A stretch of DNA of 64,000 bases from Mycolicibacterium monacense (GTDB taxonomy: Bacteria; Actinomycetota; Actinomycetes; Mycobacteriales; Mycobacteriaceae): positions 3,906,001-3,970,000 of the forward strand of contig NZ_AP022617.1 of the NCBI RefSeq assembly GCF_010731575.1. The letters run 5' to 3'. A program made the position numbers and the translations under genes. Position 1 is the stretch's first letter. Each line of letters opens with the position of its first letter. The notes under the pieces are model-generated. The model had not been told where the DNA came from. It saw only the letters and a list, made by a program, of their open reading frames with translations, and did no database searches. Of this stretch, positions 8,913 through 17,042 are shown in pieces.

Positions 8913-10364
8913 GTGACTCGTGTGATCCGCTTCAACGCCTTCGACATGAACTGCGTCGCCCACCAGTCCCCCGGGCTGTGGAAGCACCCTGAGGACCAGT
9001 CCTGGCGGTACAAGGATCTGCAGTACTGGACCGAACTGGCCAAGCTGCTGGAACGCGGACGCTTCGACGGCCTGTTCATCGCCGACGTGCTCGGCACCTA
9101 CGACGTGTTCGGCGCGAGCGACGAGGCCGCGATCCGCCAGGCCGCCCAGGTCCCGGTCAACGATCCGCTGCTGCTGGTGTCGGCGATGGCCTACGTCACC
9201 AACGACCTCGGTTTCGGCGTCACCACCGGCACCGGCTTCGAGCATCCCTATCCGTTCGCCCGGCGGCTGTCGACGCTGGACCACCTGACAGGAGGCCGCA
9301 TCGGCTGGAACGTCGTCACCGGCTACCTGCCCGCCGCCGCGCGCAACATGGGCCAGACCGACCAACCCGCCCACGATGCCCGCTACGACCACGCCGACGA
9401 ATACCTCGAGGTCCTCTACAAGCTGTGGGAGGGCTCGTGGGAGGACGATGCGGTCATCCGCGACCGCGAGCGCGGCATCTTCACCGACCCCACCAAGGTG
9501 CACCACATCGGCCACGACGGAGCGCATTTCAAGGTGCCGGGCATCCACCTGTCCGAACCGTCGCCACAGCGAACACCGGTGATCTACCAGGCCGGCTCCA
9601 GCCCACGCGGGGTGCGCTTCGCCGCGGAGAACGCCGAGGCCATCTTCACCGCGGCCCCCACCAAGGCGCTGCTGCGCGAGACGGTGACGACCATCCGCCG
9701 CGAGCTCGAGATCGCCGGCCGCGACCCGTACGCGGTGAAAATCTTCAACCTCTCGACCGTGATCACCGCCGACACCGACGACGAGGCGCATGCCAAACAC
9801 GCCGAGTACCTGTCCTACGGCGATGCCGAGGGTGCGCTGACGTTCATGTCCGGTTGGATGGGCGTCGACCTGGCGCGCTTCGGGCTCGACGAACCGGTCG
9901 GCAACGTCGACTCCAACGCGATCCTGTCGGCGGTCGCGGCGTTCCAGTCCGCCGACCCCGACGGCCGCGAGTGGGCGGTCCGGGACATCGCCGAGTGGGG
10001 CAAGATCGGCGGGATGGGCCCGCGCATCGTGGGTTCCGGTGTGGCCGTGGCCGATACGCTGCAGGAGTGGGTCGAGGAGACCGACGTCGACGGATTCAAC
10101 CTCGCATACGCCGTCACGCCGGGTTCGTTCGCCGACTTCGTCGACCACGTCGTGCCGGTGCTGACCGCGCGCGGGGCCTACCAGTCGTCGTATGCCCCGG
10201 GCACGCTGCGCAACAAACTGCTCGGCCGCGGCGACCGGCTGCCCGAGGAGCATCGCGGCGCCCGCTACCGTGTGGGGGGACCGGCCTCCACGATCATCGA
10301 CCGGCCCTCGACGGTGCCGTCGTCAGCGGCGTCGGTGGCCTCGCAGCCGACGCGCGGCCGTTAG
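8913..10364 (+). CDS. FMNH2-dependent monooxygenase, NtaA/SnaA/DszA (SoxA) family
   Basis: A 483-residue class C flavin monooxygenase of the bacterial luciferase fold. Diagnostic segments are LAKLLERGRFDGLFIADVLG, the TGTGFEHPYPFARRLSTLDH stretch, TGGRIGWNVVTGYL, and QAGSSPRGVRFAAENAEAIF, all typical of the NtaA/DszA branch. It needs reduced FMN from a separate reductase, none of which is nearby. Start is GTG 8913. Followed 9 nt later by ssuD and then a SfnB-like gene, it is likely to oxidise an organosulfur compound (sulfone or sulfonate); NtaA relatives also attack aminopolycarboxylates, so the substrate is open. Confidence 0.85.
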   Translation: MTRVIRFNAFDMNCVAHQSPGLWKHPEDQSWRYKDLQYWTELAKLLERGRFDGLFIADVLGTYDVFGASDEAAIRQAAQVPVNDPLLLVSAMAYVTNDLGFGVTTGTGFEHPYPFARRLSTLDHLTGGRIGWNVVTGYLPAAARNMGQTDQPAHDARYDHADEYLEVLYKLWEGSWEDDAVIRDRERGIFTDPTKVHHIGHDGAHFKVPGIHLSEPSPQRTPVIYQAGSSPRGVRFAAENAEAIFTAAPTKALLRETVTTIRRELEIAGRDPYAVKIFNLSTVITADTDDEAHAKHAEYLSYGDAEGALTFMSGWMGVDLARFGLDEPVGNVDSNAILSAVAAFQSADPDGREWAVRDIAEWGKIGGMGPRIVGSGVAVADTLQEWVEETDVDGFNLAYAVTPGSFADFVDHVVPVLTARGAYQSSYAPGTLRNKLLGRGDRLPEEHRGARYRVGGPASTIIDRPSTVPSSAASVASQPTRGR

Positions 10365-10373
10365 GAGTTATTC

Positions 10374-11543
10374 GTGACTATCCAATTGCATTGGTTCCTG
10401 CCCACTTACGGCGACAGCCGGTTGATCGTCGGCGGGGGCCACGGCATGCCCGCCGGCGCCGCGCACGGCGACCGCGACGCCTCGATCGACTACCTGGGCT
10501 CGATCGTGCGGGCCGCCGAATCCTTCGGGTTCACCGGCGCGCTGATCCCGACGGGCGCGTGGTGCGAGGACGCGTTCATCACCGCCGCGCTGCTGGCCCG
10601 CGAGACGACGTCGCTCGCTTTCCTCGTCGCGTTCCGACCCGGACTGGTCAGCCCGACGCTGTCGGCGCAGATGGCCGCGACGTTCGCCCGGCACGCCCCG
10701 GGCCGCATCCTGCTCAACGTCGTCGTCGGCGGTGAGGCGCACGAACAGCGCGCGTTCGGCGACCACCTCGACAAGGACGGCCGCTACCAGCGCTGCGACG
10801 AATTCCTCGAGGTGGTCCGCCGGCTGTGGGCCGGGGAGACGGTGTCGCTGGACGGTGAACACATCCAGATCGAGGATGCCGCGATCCCCACCCTGCCGAA
10901 TCCGGTGCCGCCGTTGTACTTCGGGGGCAGCTCCGCGGCTGCGGGCCCGGTCGCTGCCAAACACGCCGACGTCTACCTGACGTGGGGTGAACCGCCGGCC
11001 GCGGTCCGCGAGAAGATCGAGTGGATCCGCGGGCTCGCCGAGAAGGAGGGCCGGCAGGTGCGCTTCGGCATCCGCCTGCACACGATCTCGCGCGACACCG
11101 CCGACGAGGCGTGGCAGCAGGCCGACCGGCTGGTCGCCGCACTCGACGAGGACACCGTCCGCAAGGCGCAGGAGGGGTTGCACCGCAGCCAGTCCGAAGG
11201 GCAGAAGCGGATGCTCGCGCTGCACGAGGAGAACCGGCGCAACGGCAGCTGGCACGACGCCCGCACCCTGGAGGTCGCCCCGAACCTGTGGGCGGGTGTG
11301 GGATTGGTGCGCGGCGGGGCGGGCACGGCGCTGGTCGGCAGCCACGTCGAGGTGGCCGACCGCATCGCCGAATACGCCGAGATCGGCATCGACGAGTTCA
11401 TCTTCTCCGGCTACCCGCACCTCGAGGAGCTGTTCTGGTTCGGTGAGGGTGTCGTGCCGATCCTGCGCGAGCGCGGACTGTTCAAGGGTCAGGCGACGTC
11501 GGGGTCCCCGGCGCACATCCCGTTCATCGGTGCGACGCGGTGA
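10374..11543 (+). CDS. ssuD: SsuD-like FMNH2-dependent alkanesulfonate monooxygenase
   Basis: A 389-residue luciferase-like enzyme closely matching SsuD: HWFLPTYGDSR at the start, TGALIPTGAWCEDAF (the active-site Cys region), the VGGEAHEQ loop, LYFGGSSAAAG, VYLTWGEPPAAVREKIEWIR, and WAGVGLVRGGAGTALVGSH. It cleaves C-S bonds of sulfonates to release sulfite. A clear AGGAG precedes GTG 10374. The 3' end overlaps the next gene as GTGA. No SsuABC importer or SsuE reductase adjoins, so reduced flavin and transport must come from elsewhere. Confidence 0.92.
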   Translation: MTIQLHWFLPTYGDSRLIVGGGHGMPAGAAHGDRDASIDYLGSIVRAAESFGFTGALIPTGAWCEDAFITAALLARETTSLAFLVAFRPGLVSPTLSAQMAATFARHAPGRILLNVVVGGEAHEQRAFGDHLDKDGRYQRCDEFLEVVRRLWAGETVSLDGEHIQIEDAAIPTLPNPVPPLYFGGSSAAAGPVAAKHADVYLTWGEPPAAVREKIEWIRGLAEKEGRQVRFGIRLHTISRDTADEAWQQADRLVAALDEDTVRKAQEGLHRSQSEGQKRMLALHEENRRNGSWHDARTLEVAPNLWAGVGLVRGGAGTALVGSHVEVADRIAEYAEIGIDEFIFSGYPHLEELFWFGEGVVPILRERGLFKGQATSGSPAHIPFIGATR

Positions 11544-12736
11544 CGGTGATCGCCTCCGCCGACGACGCTCTCGACGTCGCGGCGAAACTGTCCGCGGAGT
11601 TCGACGCCGAGGCCTCGGCCCGCGACGCTGAGCGACAGTTGCCGCACGAGCAGGTCAAGGCGCTCAAAGAGTCCGGGCTGCTGGCGATCTCGGTGCCCGC
11701 CGAACACGGCGGCATCGACGCACCGGCCACCGTGCTGGCCGAGGTGTTCCGGCTGATCGCCCACGCCGATCCGTCGCTGTCGCAGATTCCGCACTCGCAC
11801 TTCGTATTCCTCGAGGCGCTGCGGCTGCAGGGCACCGCCGATCAGCAGGCGTACTTCTACCGGCAGGTGCTCGACGGTGCGCTGCTGGCCAACGCGCAGT
11901 CCGAGCGCGGACCGCATCCGATCGACGTCGACACCACGACGCTGACGCGCAGATCGTCGGGTGACCACGTGCTGACCGGACGCAAGTTCTACTCGACCGG
12001 TGCGCTGTTCGCGGACTGGCTGGTGGTGCGGGCGTCGCTGGATGACGGGTCGGTGCCGACGGCGTCGACACCCAAGGCGGTCGCGTTCGTGCCGCGTGAC
12101 GCCGACGGGGTGGACGTCGTCGACGACTGGGAGGGGATGGGTCAGCGGACGACGGCGTCGGGCACGGTGACGCTCGCCGACGTCGCGGTGCCGGCCGAGC
12201 ATGTCGTGCCGTTCTCGCCGATCTTCGCCGAGCCGACGACCTACGGCGCCCGGGCGCAGTTGCTGCACAGCGCGATCGACGTCGGTATCGCGACGGGGGC
12301 GCTGGCCGCCGGGGTGCGCCAGGCCGAACGCGCCCGCCCGCACTTCGAGGCGAACGTGGCCACGGCCGTCGACGATCCGACACTCATCCAGGCCGCCGCC
12401 GAGTTGACCGTCACCGTCCGCGGCGCACAGGCCCTGCTGGTCGAGGCCGCCCGCGCGGTGGACGCCGCGAACGAACACCTCACCGAGGAGTCGGCGGCCG
12501 CGGCGTCGGTGGCCGTCGCCGTCGCGAAGGTCGCGGCGGTGCGGGCCTCGTTGGAAGCCGCGACCGGGCTGTTCGAATTGGGCGGTACGCGAAGCGCTTC
12601 GGTGTCGGGCAACCTGTCGCGATTCTGGCGCGACGCTCGGACACACACGCTGCACGATCCGGTGCGGTGGAAGCTGCAGCACATCGGCCGCTACACGCTG
12701 TCGGGCACCCGCCCGCCCCGCCACGGCCAGATCTGA
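11540..12736 (+). CDS. SfnB-like sulfur-acquisition flavoprotein (acyl-CoA dehydrogenase fold)
   Basis: A 398-residue protein with the acyl-CoA-dehydrogenase fold in its SfnB/DszC-type branch: EQVKALKESGLLAISVPAEHGG at the N-terminus, LTGRKFYSTGALFADWLVV mid-protein, TASGTVTLADVAVP, and RDARTHTLHDPVRWKLQHIG at the C-terminus. The His-rich C-terminal signature is shared with flavin-dependent sulfoxidation and sulfone enzymes rather than true acyl-CoA dehydrogenases, which have a catalytic Glu elsewhere. GTG 11540 overlaps the ssuD stop by 4 nt, so it belongs to the same operon. A role in sulfur assimilation is inferred from family and context. Confidence 0.85.
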   Translation: MTVIASADDALDVAAKLSAEFDAEASARDAERQLPHEQVKALKESGLLAISVPAEHGGIDAPATVLAEVFRLIAHADPSLSQIPHSHFVFLEALRLQGTADQQAYFYRQVLDGALLANAQSERGPHPIDVDTTTLTRRSSGDHVLTGRKFYSTGALFADWLVVRASLDDGSVPTASTPKAVAFVPRDADGVDVVDDWEGMGQRTTASGTVTLADVAVPAEHVVPFSPIFAEPTTYGARAQLLHSAIDVGIATGALAAGVRQAERARPHFEANVATAVDDPTLIQAAAELTVTVRGAQALLVEAARAVDAANEHLTEESAAAASVAVAVAKVAAVRASLEAATGLFELGGTRSASVSGNLSRFWRDARTHTLHDPVRWKLQHIGRYTLSGTRPPRHGQI

Positions 12737-12743
12737 GGTTCCC

Positions 12744-12807
12744 CCGACTTACGTAACGCCACGGCGGAGTGTCCCCGCGAGAACCGCCATGGCGTTACGC
12801 AAGTCGG
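12744..12807. terminator. 24-bp inverted repeat between convergent genes
   Basis: Positions 12744-12767 pair with 12784-12807 at 22 of 24 bases around a 16-nt loop. It sits between the stop of the SfnB-like gene and the stop of the convergent DszC-like gene, so it probably terminates both. Both mismatches become G:U wobbles in minus-strand RNA, which favours that strand's transcript. Confidence 0.65.
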
Positions 12808-12812
12808 ACGCG

Positions 12813-14003
12813 CTAGGTGTACAGGGTGATCGGCTGCACGTCACCGGTCAGATAGTGGGCACCGACTTCGAGCTTCTTGTAGTCGACGGGGTCGTGCAGC
12901 GAGTGGGTGCGGATGTTGCGCCAGAACAGGTCGAGCCCCACTTCGCTTCGCGCCGAACTGGACCCGGTGACCTCGTAGACCCGGTGGGCCACCTCCAGCG
13001 CCGTCTCGGTGGCCACCACCTTGAGCTGGGCGATCCCGATCTCCACCTCGGTTCGATCCGCGGCGGTGACGTCCGCACCCCGCGCGATGGCTGCGTCGAA
13101 GCGGGTGTTCCACCGGTCGGCCAGCGCCTCGACGGCAGCGGTCCGGGACAGCAGCTCACCGAACACTCGCTGCACGAACGGGTCCCGCGAATAGTGCTCG
13201 ACACTGCTGAGCAGCCACGCGCCACGGCGGTCGAGCGTCAACTGCCGCGCCCGGGCCAACGCCCCCTCGGCGATCCCGAGGTAGAGGTTGCCGAAGCCGA
13301 GCTGAACCCCGGGCGTGACGAGCGTCGAGTACGGTTCGTCGGCCACCTCGCCGAGCACGTCGCCGGGCGCGACCGCGACATCGTGGAAGTCGACGCTGCC
13401 GCTGGCCGACAGGCGCTGGCCCAGAGCGTCCCAGTCACCGGCGAATTCCACACCGTCGCGGTCGTGTTCGACCACCAGCGCCAGCACCCGTCCGTCATGA
13501 GCGGCCATCACCAGCGTGACGTCGCCGGTCGATGCCCCGGTGGCGAACCGCTTACGCCCGTCGAGCCGATACCCGTCGCCGTCGGGGCTGAGGACCAGAT
13601 CGGGGTCGACGGGGTTCACGGCGTCGCCCCACAGCCAACTGCCCTGCGCGGATGCGGTGAACCAGTGCTCCCAGCGGGCGGGCTCGCCGAAGAACACGAT
13701 GCTCGCCTGATTGCAGTAGTGGTAGCTCAGGATCTGCGCGATCGACGCGTCGTGGCGCGCCAGGATCCGCACGGCGCGCAGACCGGTCGACCACTGGCCA
13801 CCGTGCCCACCGAACTCCCGCGGGATCAGCAGGTTGGCCAGGCCCGAGTCCTTGAGCAATTTCAGCTCGGCGTCGGGTTGCTGGTTGGCGCGGTCGCGTT
13901 GCAGCGCGTCGCGGGCGAGCAGTTGGCCGACCTCGTCGGCGACGGCGTCCCAGCGGTCGGTCTCGGCGGCGGTCAGCGGCGCGGTCCAGGGTGTACGTGG
14001 CAC
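12813..14003 (-). CDS. DszC-like flavin-dependent monooxygenase (acyl-CoA dehydrogenase fold)
   Basis: A 396-residue paralogue of the SfnB-like protein on the opposite strand: LKLLKDSGLANLLIPREFGGHGG, YHYCNQASIVFFGEPARWEHW, LDGRKRFATGASTGDVTLV, SASGSVDFHDVAV and FWRNIRTHSLHDPVDYKKLEVG. This set matches DszC and related flavin monooxygenases that S-oxygenate thiophenes and sulfides. The start is GTG at 14003. With NtaA/DszA-like, SsuD and SfnB-like genes next door it fits a stepwise desulfurisation route, but there is no desulfinase (DszB) in view. It is convergent with that operon, so regulation may be separate. Confidence 0.82.
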   Translation of the reverse strand: MPRTPWTAPLTAAETDRWDAVADEVGQLLARDALQRDRANQQPDAELKLLKDSGLANLLIPREFGGHGGQWSTGLRAVRILARHDASIAQILSYHYCNQASIVFFGEPARWEHWFTASAQGSWLWGDAVNPVDPDLVLSPDGDGYRLDGRKRFATGASTGDVTLVMAAHDGRVLALVVEHDRDGVEFAGDWDALGQRLSASGSVDFHDVAVAPGDVLGEVADEPYSTLVTPGVQLGFGNLYLGIAEGALARARQLTLDRRGAWLLSSVEHYSRDPFVQRVFGELLSRTAAVEALADRWNTRFDAAIARGADVTAADRTEVEIGIAQLKVVATETALEVAHRVYEVTGSSSARSEVGLDLFWRNIRTHSLHDPVDYKKLEVGAHYLTGDVQPITLYT

Positions 14004-14071
14004 CGGGCCACGCTATGGAAGATCACGCCGACGGTCACGACTTCTGCTCGGCCGGAACAGAACTCGAGAAG

Positions 14072-14338
14072 CTACAGCTGGCGCAGCCGGCGGATCCGGT
14101 CGGCCATCGCCCGTCGCGACACCGAGGTGTCGAATCCGAACGCATCGAATCCGTGTGGGCATCCGGGATGGACGTGGAGTTCGGCCGCCACCCCCGCCGC
14201 GGCGAGGCGACGGGCGTAGTCGACGTCCTCGTCGCGGAAGATGTCCAGATCTCCGACGTCCAGATAGGCGGGTGGCAGACCGGTGAGGTCGGGCCGCGCC
14301 GCGGCGACCTCGGGATCGATGGTCAGTGCCACACCCAC
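14072..14338 (-). pseudogene. C-terminal remnant of an alpha/beta-hydrolase (HSL/lipase-esterase type)
   Basis: An 88-codon frame encoding only the end of an alpha/beta hydrolase-3 esterase: GLPPAYLDVGDLDIFRDEDV (with the catalytic Asp region), RRLAAAGVAAELHVHPGCPHGFDAF (with the catalytic His) and a terminal helix. Full-length relatives are about 300-320 residues, and the oxyanion HGG and the GDSAGG nucleophile elbow are absent. The 5' end runs into the 3' end of the ABC ATPase gene (stop 14342-14344), suggesting a deletion or rearrangement boundary exactly there. Translation from GTG 14338 is possible but a functional product is unlikely. Confidence 0.75.
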
Positions 14339-14341
14339 ACC

Positions 14342-15388
14342 CTAGGACGCCATCGGACCCGAGCTGATCCGTTCTCCCGAAGCTTGGTCGAACTTGTGCA
14401 CCCGTTCGGGCCGGACGGCGACCTCGACCGCATCCCCGACCGCGGGGACGGCGGGCCACGCCGCGACAGTCGCGGCCTCGATGACCGCCGTCAACCGGTG
14501 CGCCCCCGCCCGCACGATCAGCACGTACCGCGGGCCTAGCAGTTCGACCAGCTCGACGCGGCCCGTACCGGAGGGCGACGGCGTCACCAGCAGGTCCTCG
14601 GGCCGCACCCCGAGCGTCACGTCGCCGGAGCCGGTCACCACCATCGGCACTCCGTCGCCGGGCACGAGGTTCATCGACGGCGATCCGATGAACCCCGCGA
14701 CGAAGGTGTTGGCCGGCCTCCGGTACAACTCCTCGGGGGTGCCCTTCTGCGCGATGCGCCCGGCGTTCAGGACGACGAGTTGGTCGGCGATCGTCATCGC
14801 CTCCTCCTGGTCGTGGGTGACGTAGAGTGCGGTGATCCCGGTCTCCTGCTGCAGCCGCCGGATTTCCGAACGCAATTCGACGCGCAGCTTGGCGTCGAGG
14901 TTGCTCAGCGGTTCGTCGAACAGGAACACCGCAGGCGTGCGGACCAGCGCTCGGGCGATCGCCACCCGCTGCTGCTGACCGCCGGAGAGCTGGCGTGGTT
15001 TGCGGTCGAGCAGCGCGGTGATGCCGACCCGCTCGGCGGCCTCGCCGACGCGCCGCGTCACCTCATCCCGGGCGACGCCGTTGTTGCGCAACGGAAACGC
15101 GATGTTGCCCGCCACGGACAGGTGCGGGTAGAGCGCGTAGTTCTGGAACACCATCGCGACGTCGCGGTCGCGCGGGGTGGCGCGGGTGACGTCGCGATCC
15201 CCGATGCGCACCACTCCCCCGTCGGCCGCCTCGAGCCCGGCGACGATCCGCAGCGTCGTGGACTTCCCGCATCCCGACGGTCCGACCAGGACGGTCAACG
15301 ACCCGTCCGGCAGGGTCAGTGTGACGTCGTCGACGACGGTGCTGTGTCCGTATGTCTTTGTCAGACCGGCCAGTTCGATGGTGCTCAC
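14342..15388 (-). CDS. ABC transporter ATP-binding protein, CUT1 (MalK/UgpC/MsmK-like)
   Basis: A 348-residue ATPase: Walker A GPSGCGKST at residues 36-44, Q-loop in MVFQNYALYPHL, signature LSGGQQQRVAIAR, Walker B VFLFDEPLSNLDAKLR, and H-loop in YVTHDQEEAM. The C-terminal ~110 residues form the TOBE/OB domain (VTLGVRPEDLLV) that defines the MalK type. GTG 15388 overlaps the upstream permease stop by 4 nt. It energises uptake by the two permeases and binding protein encoded just upstream. Confidence 0.93.
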   Translation of the reverse strand: MSTIELAGLTKTYGHSTVVDDVTLTLPDGSLTVLVGPSGCGKSTTLRIVAGLEAADGGVVRIGDRDVTRATPRDRDVAMVFQNYALYPHLSVAGNIAFPLRNNGVARDEVTRRVGEAAERVGITALLDRKPRQLSGGQQQRVAIARALVRTPAVFLFDEPLSNLDAKLRVELRSEIRRLQQETGITALYVTHDQEEAMTIADQLVVLNAGRIAQKGTPEELYRRPANTFVAGFIGSPSMNLVPGDGVPMVVTGSGDVTLGVRPEDLLVTPSPSGTGRVELVELLGPRYVLIVRAGAHRLTAVIEAATVAAWPAVPAVGDAVEVAVRPERVHKFDQASGERISSGPMAS

Positions 15389-16176
15389 TTGGTCGCTCCC
15401 GTGGTGAGGCCGCCGACGAGGTAGCGCTGCGCCACGAGCGCCAGCACGTAGACGGGGAGGACACCGAGCAGTCCGGCGGCGGCCTGCTGGCCGAACTGCA
15501 CGTTGCGATCGCCCTGGAACAGCGACAGGCCGACCGTCAGCGTCTGGCTCTCCTTGGTGACGGCGAGGTAGACGGCGAACAGGAAGTCGTTGTAGCTCAG
15601 GAAGAACACCACCAGCAGCGCCGCGACGATGCCCGGCAACAGCAGTGGCAGCACCACCCTGCGGAACGCCGCGGCGACGGTCAGGCCGTCGATGACGGCG
15701 GCCTCGTCGATCTCGATCGGGATGCGGCGGACGAACCCGTCGAGCAGCCACACCGCGACGGGGACGCCGGCGATGCCGTTGACGAGGATCAGCCCGCCGA
15801 CGCTGTTGGTCAGCCCGGCGTGGCGCAGCAGGAAGAACAGCGGGATGATCGCGACGATCGGCGGGGCGCAGTAGCTGGCGAGCAGCACGGTCAGCAGCCG
15901 GTCACCGCGGGTGTGACGGGCGGTGAAATACGCTGCGGGCGCGGCGATCACCACAGCCAGCAGCGCCGCGCCGACCGCCGAGACCCACGAGTTGGCCAGC
16001 ATGGTGCCGAGCGCGATGGTGTCGAAGACCCTGACGAAGTTGTCGACCGTCACCGACGTCGGCAACAGCGACGAGTTCAGCACATCCTCGGCCGGGCGTA
16101 CCGCCAGCGACAGCAGGTAGGCCAGCGGCACCAACGTCACGATCACGGCGGCGACGAGCACCAGACGCGCCTTCAT
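15385..16176 (-). CDS. ABC sugar-type permease, MalG family
   Basis: A 263-residue inner-membrane permease with about six hydrophobic segments and the EAA loop EIDEAAVIDGLTVAAAFRRVVLPLLLPG that contacts the ATPase. It opens with VLVAAVIVTLVPLAYLLSLAV. ATG 16176 overlaps the preceding permease stop as ATGA, and its own stop overlaps the ATPase start. Substrate is probably a sugar or polyol, judged from family only. Confidence 0.92.
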   Translation of the reverse strand: MKARLVLVAAVIVTLVPLAYLLSLAVRPAEDVLNSSLLPTSVTVDNFVRVFDTIALGTMLANSWVSAVGAALLAVVIAAPAAYFTARHTRGDRLLTVLLASYCAPPIVAIIPLFFLLRHAGLTNSVGGLILVNGIAGVPVAVWLLDGFVRRIPIEIDEAAVIDGLTVAAAFRRVVLPLLLPGIVAALLVVFFLSYNDFLFAVYLAVTKESQTLTVGLSLFQGDRNVQFGQQAAAGLLGVLPVYVLALVAQRYLVGGLTTGATK

Positions 16177-17042
16177 CCGTCCGCCTTCACCGCACGCGCC
16201 CGCAGTCCGGTCACCACGGTCGCGACAGCGCCGACCACGAACGCGAACACCAACGTCTGCGCGGCGGCGGTGCCCATGTCGAAGCTGCCCCGCAGGCCGG
16301 TCTGGTAGATGACATACGGCGACAACGCGGTCGAAAAGCCGGGTCCGCCAGAGGTGATGACGACGATCAGGTCGAACACCTTGTAGCCGATGACGAGCTC
16401 GAGGACGGTGACCGCCCAGATCGTCGGGGCGATGGCCGGCCAGGTGACAGTGGTGAACGTGCGCCACTGGTTGGCGCCGTCGATACGCGCCGACTCGAGC
16501 AGTTCGGGCCGGACGACGCCGAGCGCGGCGAACGCGATCAACACGGCGAACGGCGTCCACTGCCAGATGTGGATCGCCAGCAGGACGGCGAACGCACCCA
16601 CCCCGGAGCCCAGCGGGTTCGCCCCACCCAACCCGACCGCGTCGAGGATCCCGGCCAGGCCGCCACCGACGGGGGCCAGCAGCAGCTTCCACGCCACCCC
16701 GACCAGCACGGGCGCGGTCACCAGCGGCAGCAGGAACAGGGCGCCGAGGATCCCGAACCGGGTGCCGCGACTGCGCAGCAGCACCGCGATCGCCAACCCG
16801 AGGACCGTGGTCACCACGGCCGCCACCACCGCGAACACCGTCGACTTGACCAGCGAGGGTGTGAAGGCGGGGGCCGCAAAGGCATTGGCGAAGTTCTCCC
16901 CGCCGGTGAACGCGCGCAGCGGGCGGGCGAGCGACGAGTCGGTGAGCGCCAGCGCCGCCAGATACACCGTCGGGTAGACCAGGAACAGCACCAGCCCGGC
17001 GATGGCGGGCAACGCCAGCCACAGCGGGACGCGTCGGGTCAT
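16173..17042 (-). CDS. ABC sugar-type permease, MalF family
   Basis: A 289-residue permease with six predicted membrane spans, starting with LWLALPAIAGLVLFLVYPTVY, and an EAA-type loop ELLESARIDGANQWRTFTTVTWP. It pairs with the MalG-type permease to form the channel. ATG 17042 overlaps the solute-binding-protein stop by 4 nt. Confidence 0.92.
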   Translation of the reverse strand: MTRRVPLWLALPAIAGLVLFLVYPTVYLAALALTDSSLARPLRAFTGGENFANAFAAPAFTPSLVKSTVFAVVAAVVTTVLGLAIAVLLRSRGTRFGILGALFLLPLVTAPVLVGVAWKLLLAPVGGGLAGILDAVGLGGANPLGSGVGAFAVLLAIHIWQWTPFAVLIAFAALGVVRPELLESARIDGANQWRTFTTVTWPAIAPTIWAVTVLELVIGYKVFDLIVVITSGGPGFSTALSPYVIYQTGLRGSFDMGTAAAQTLVFAFVVGAVATVVTGLRARAVKADG

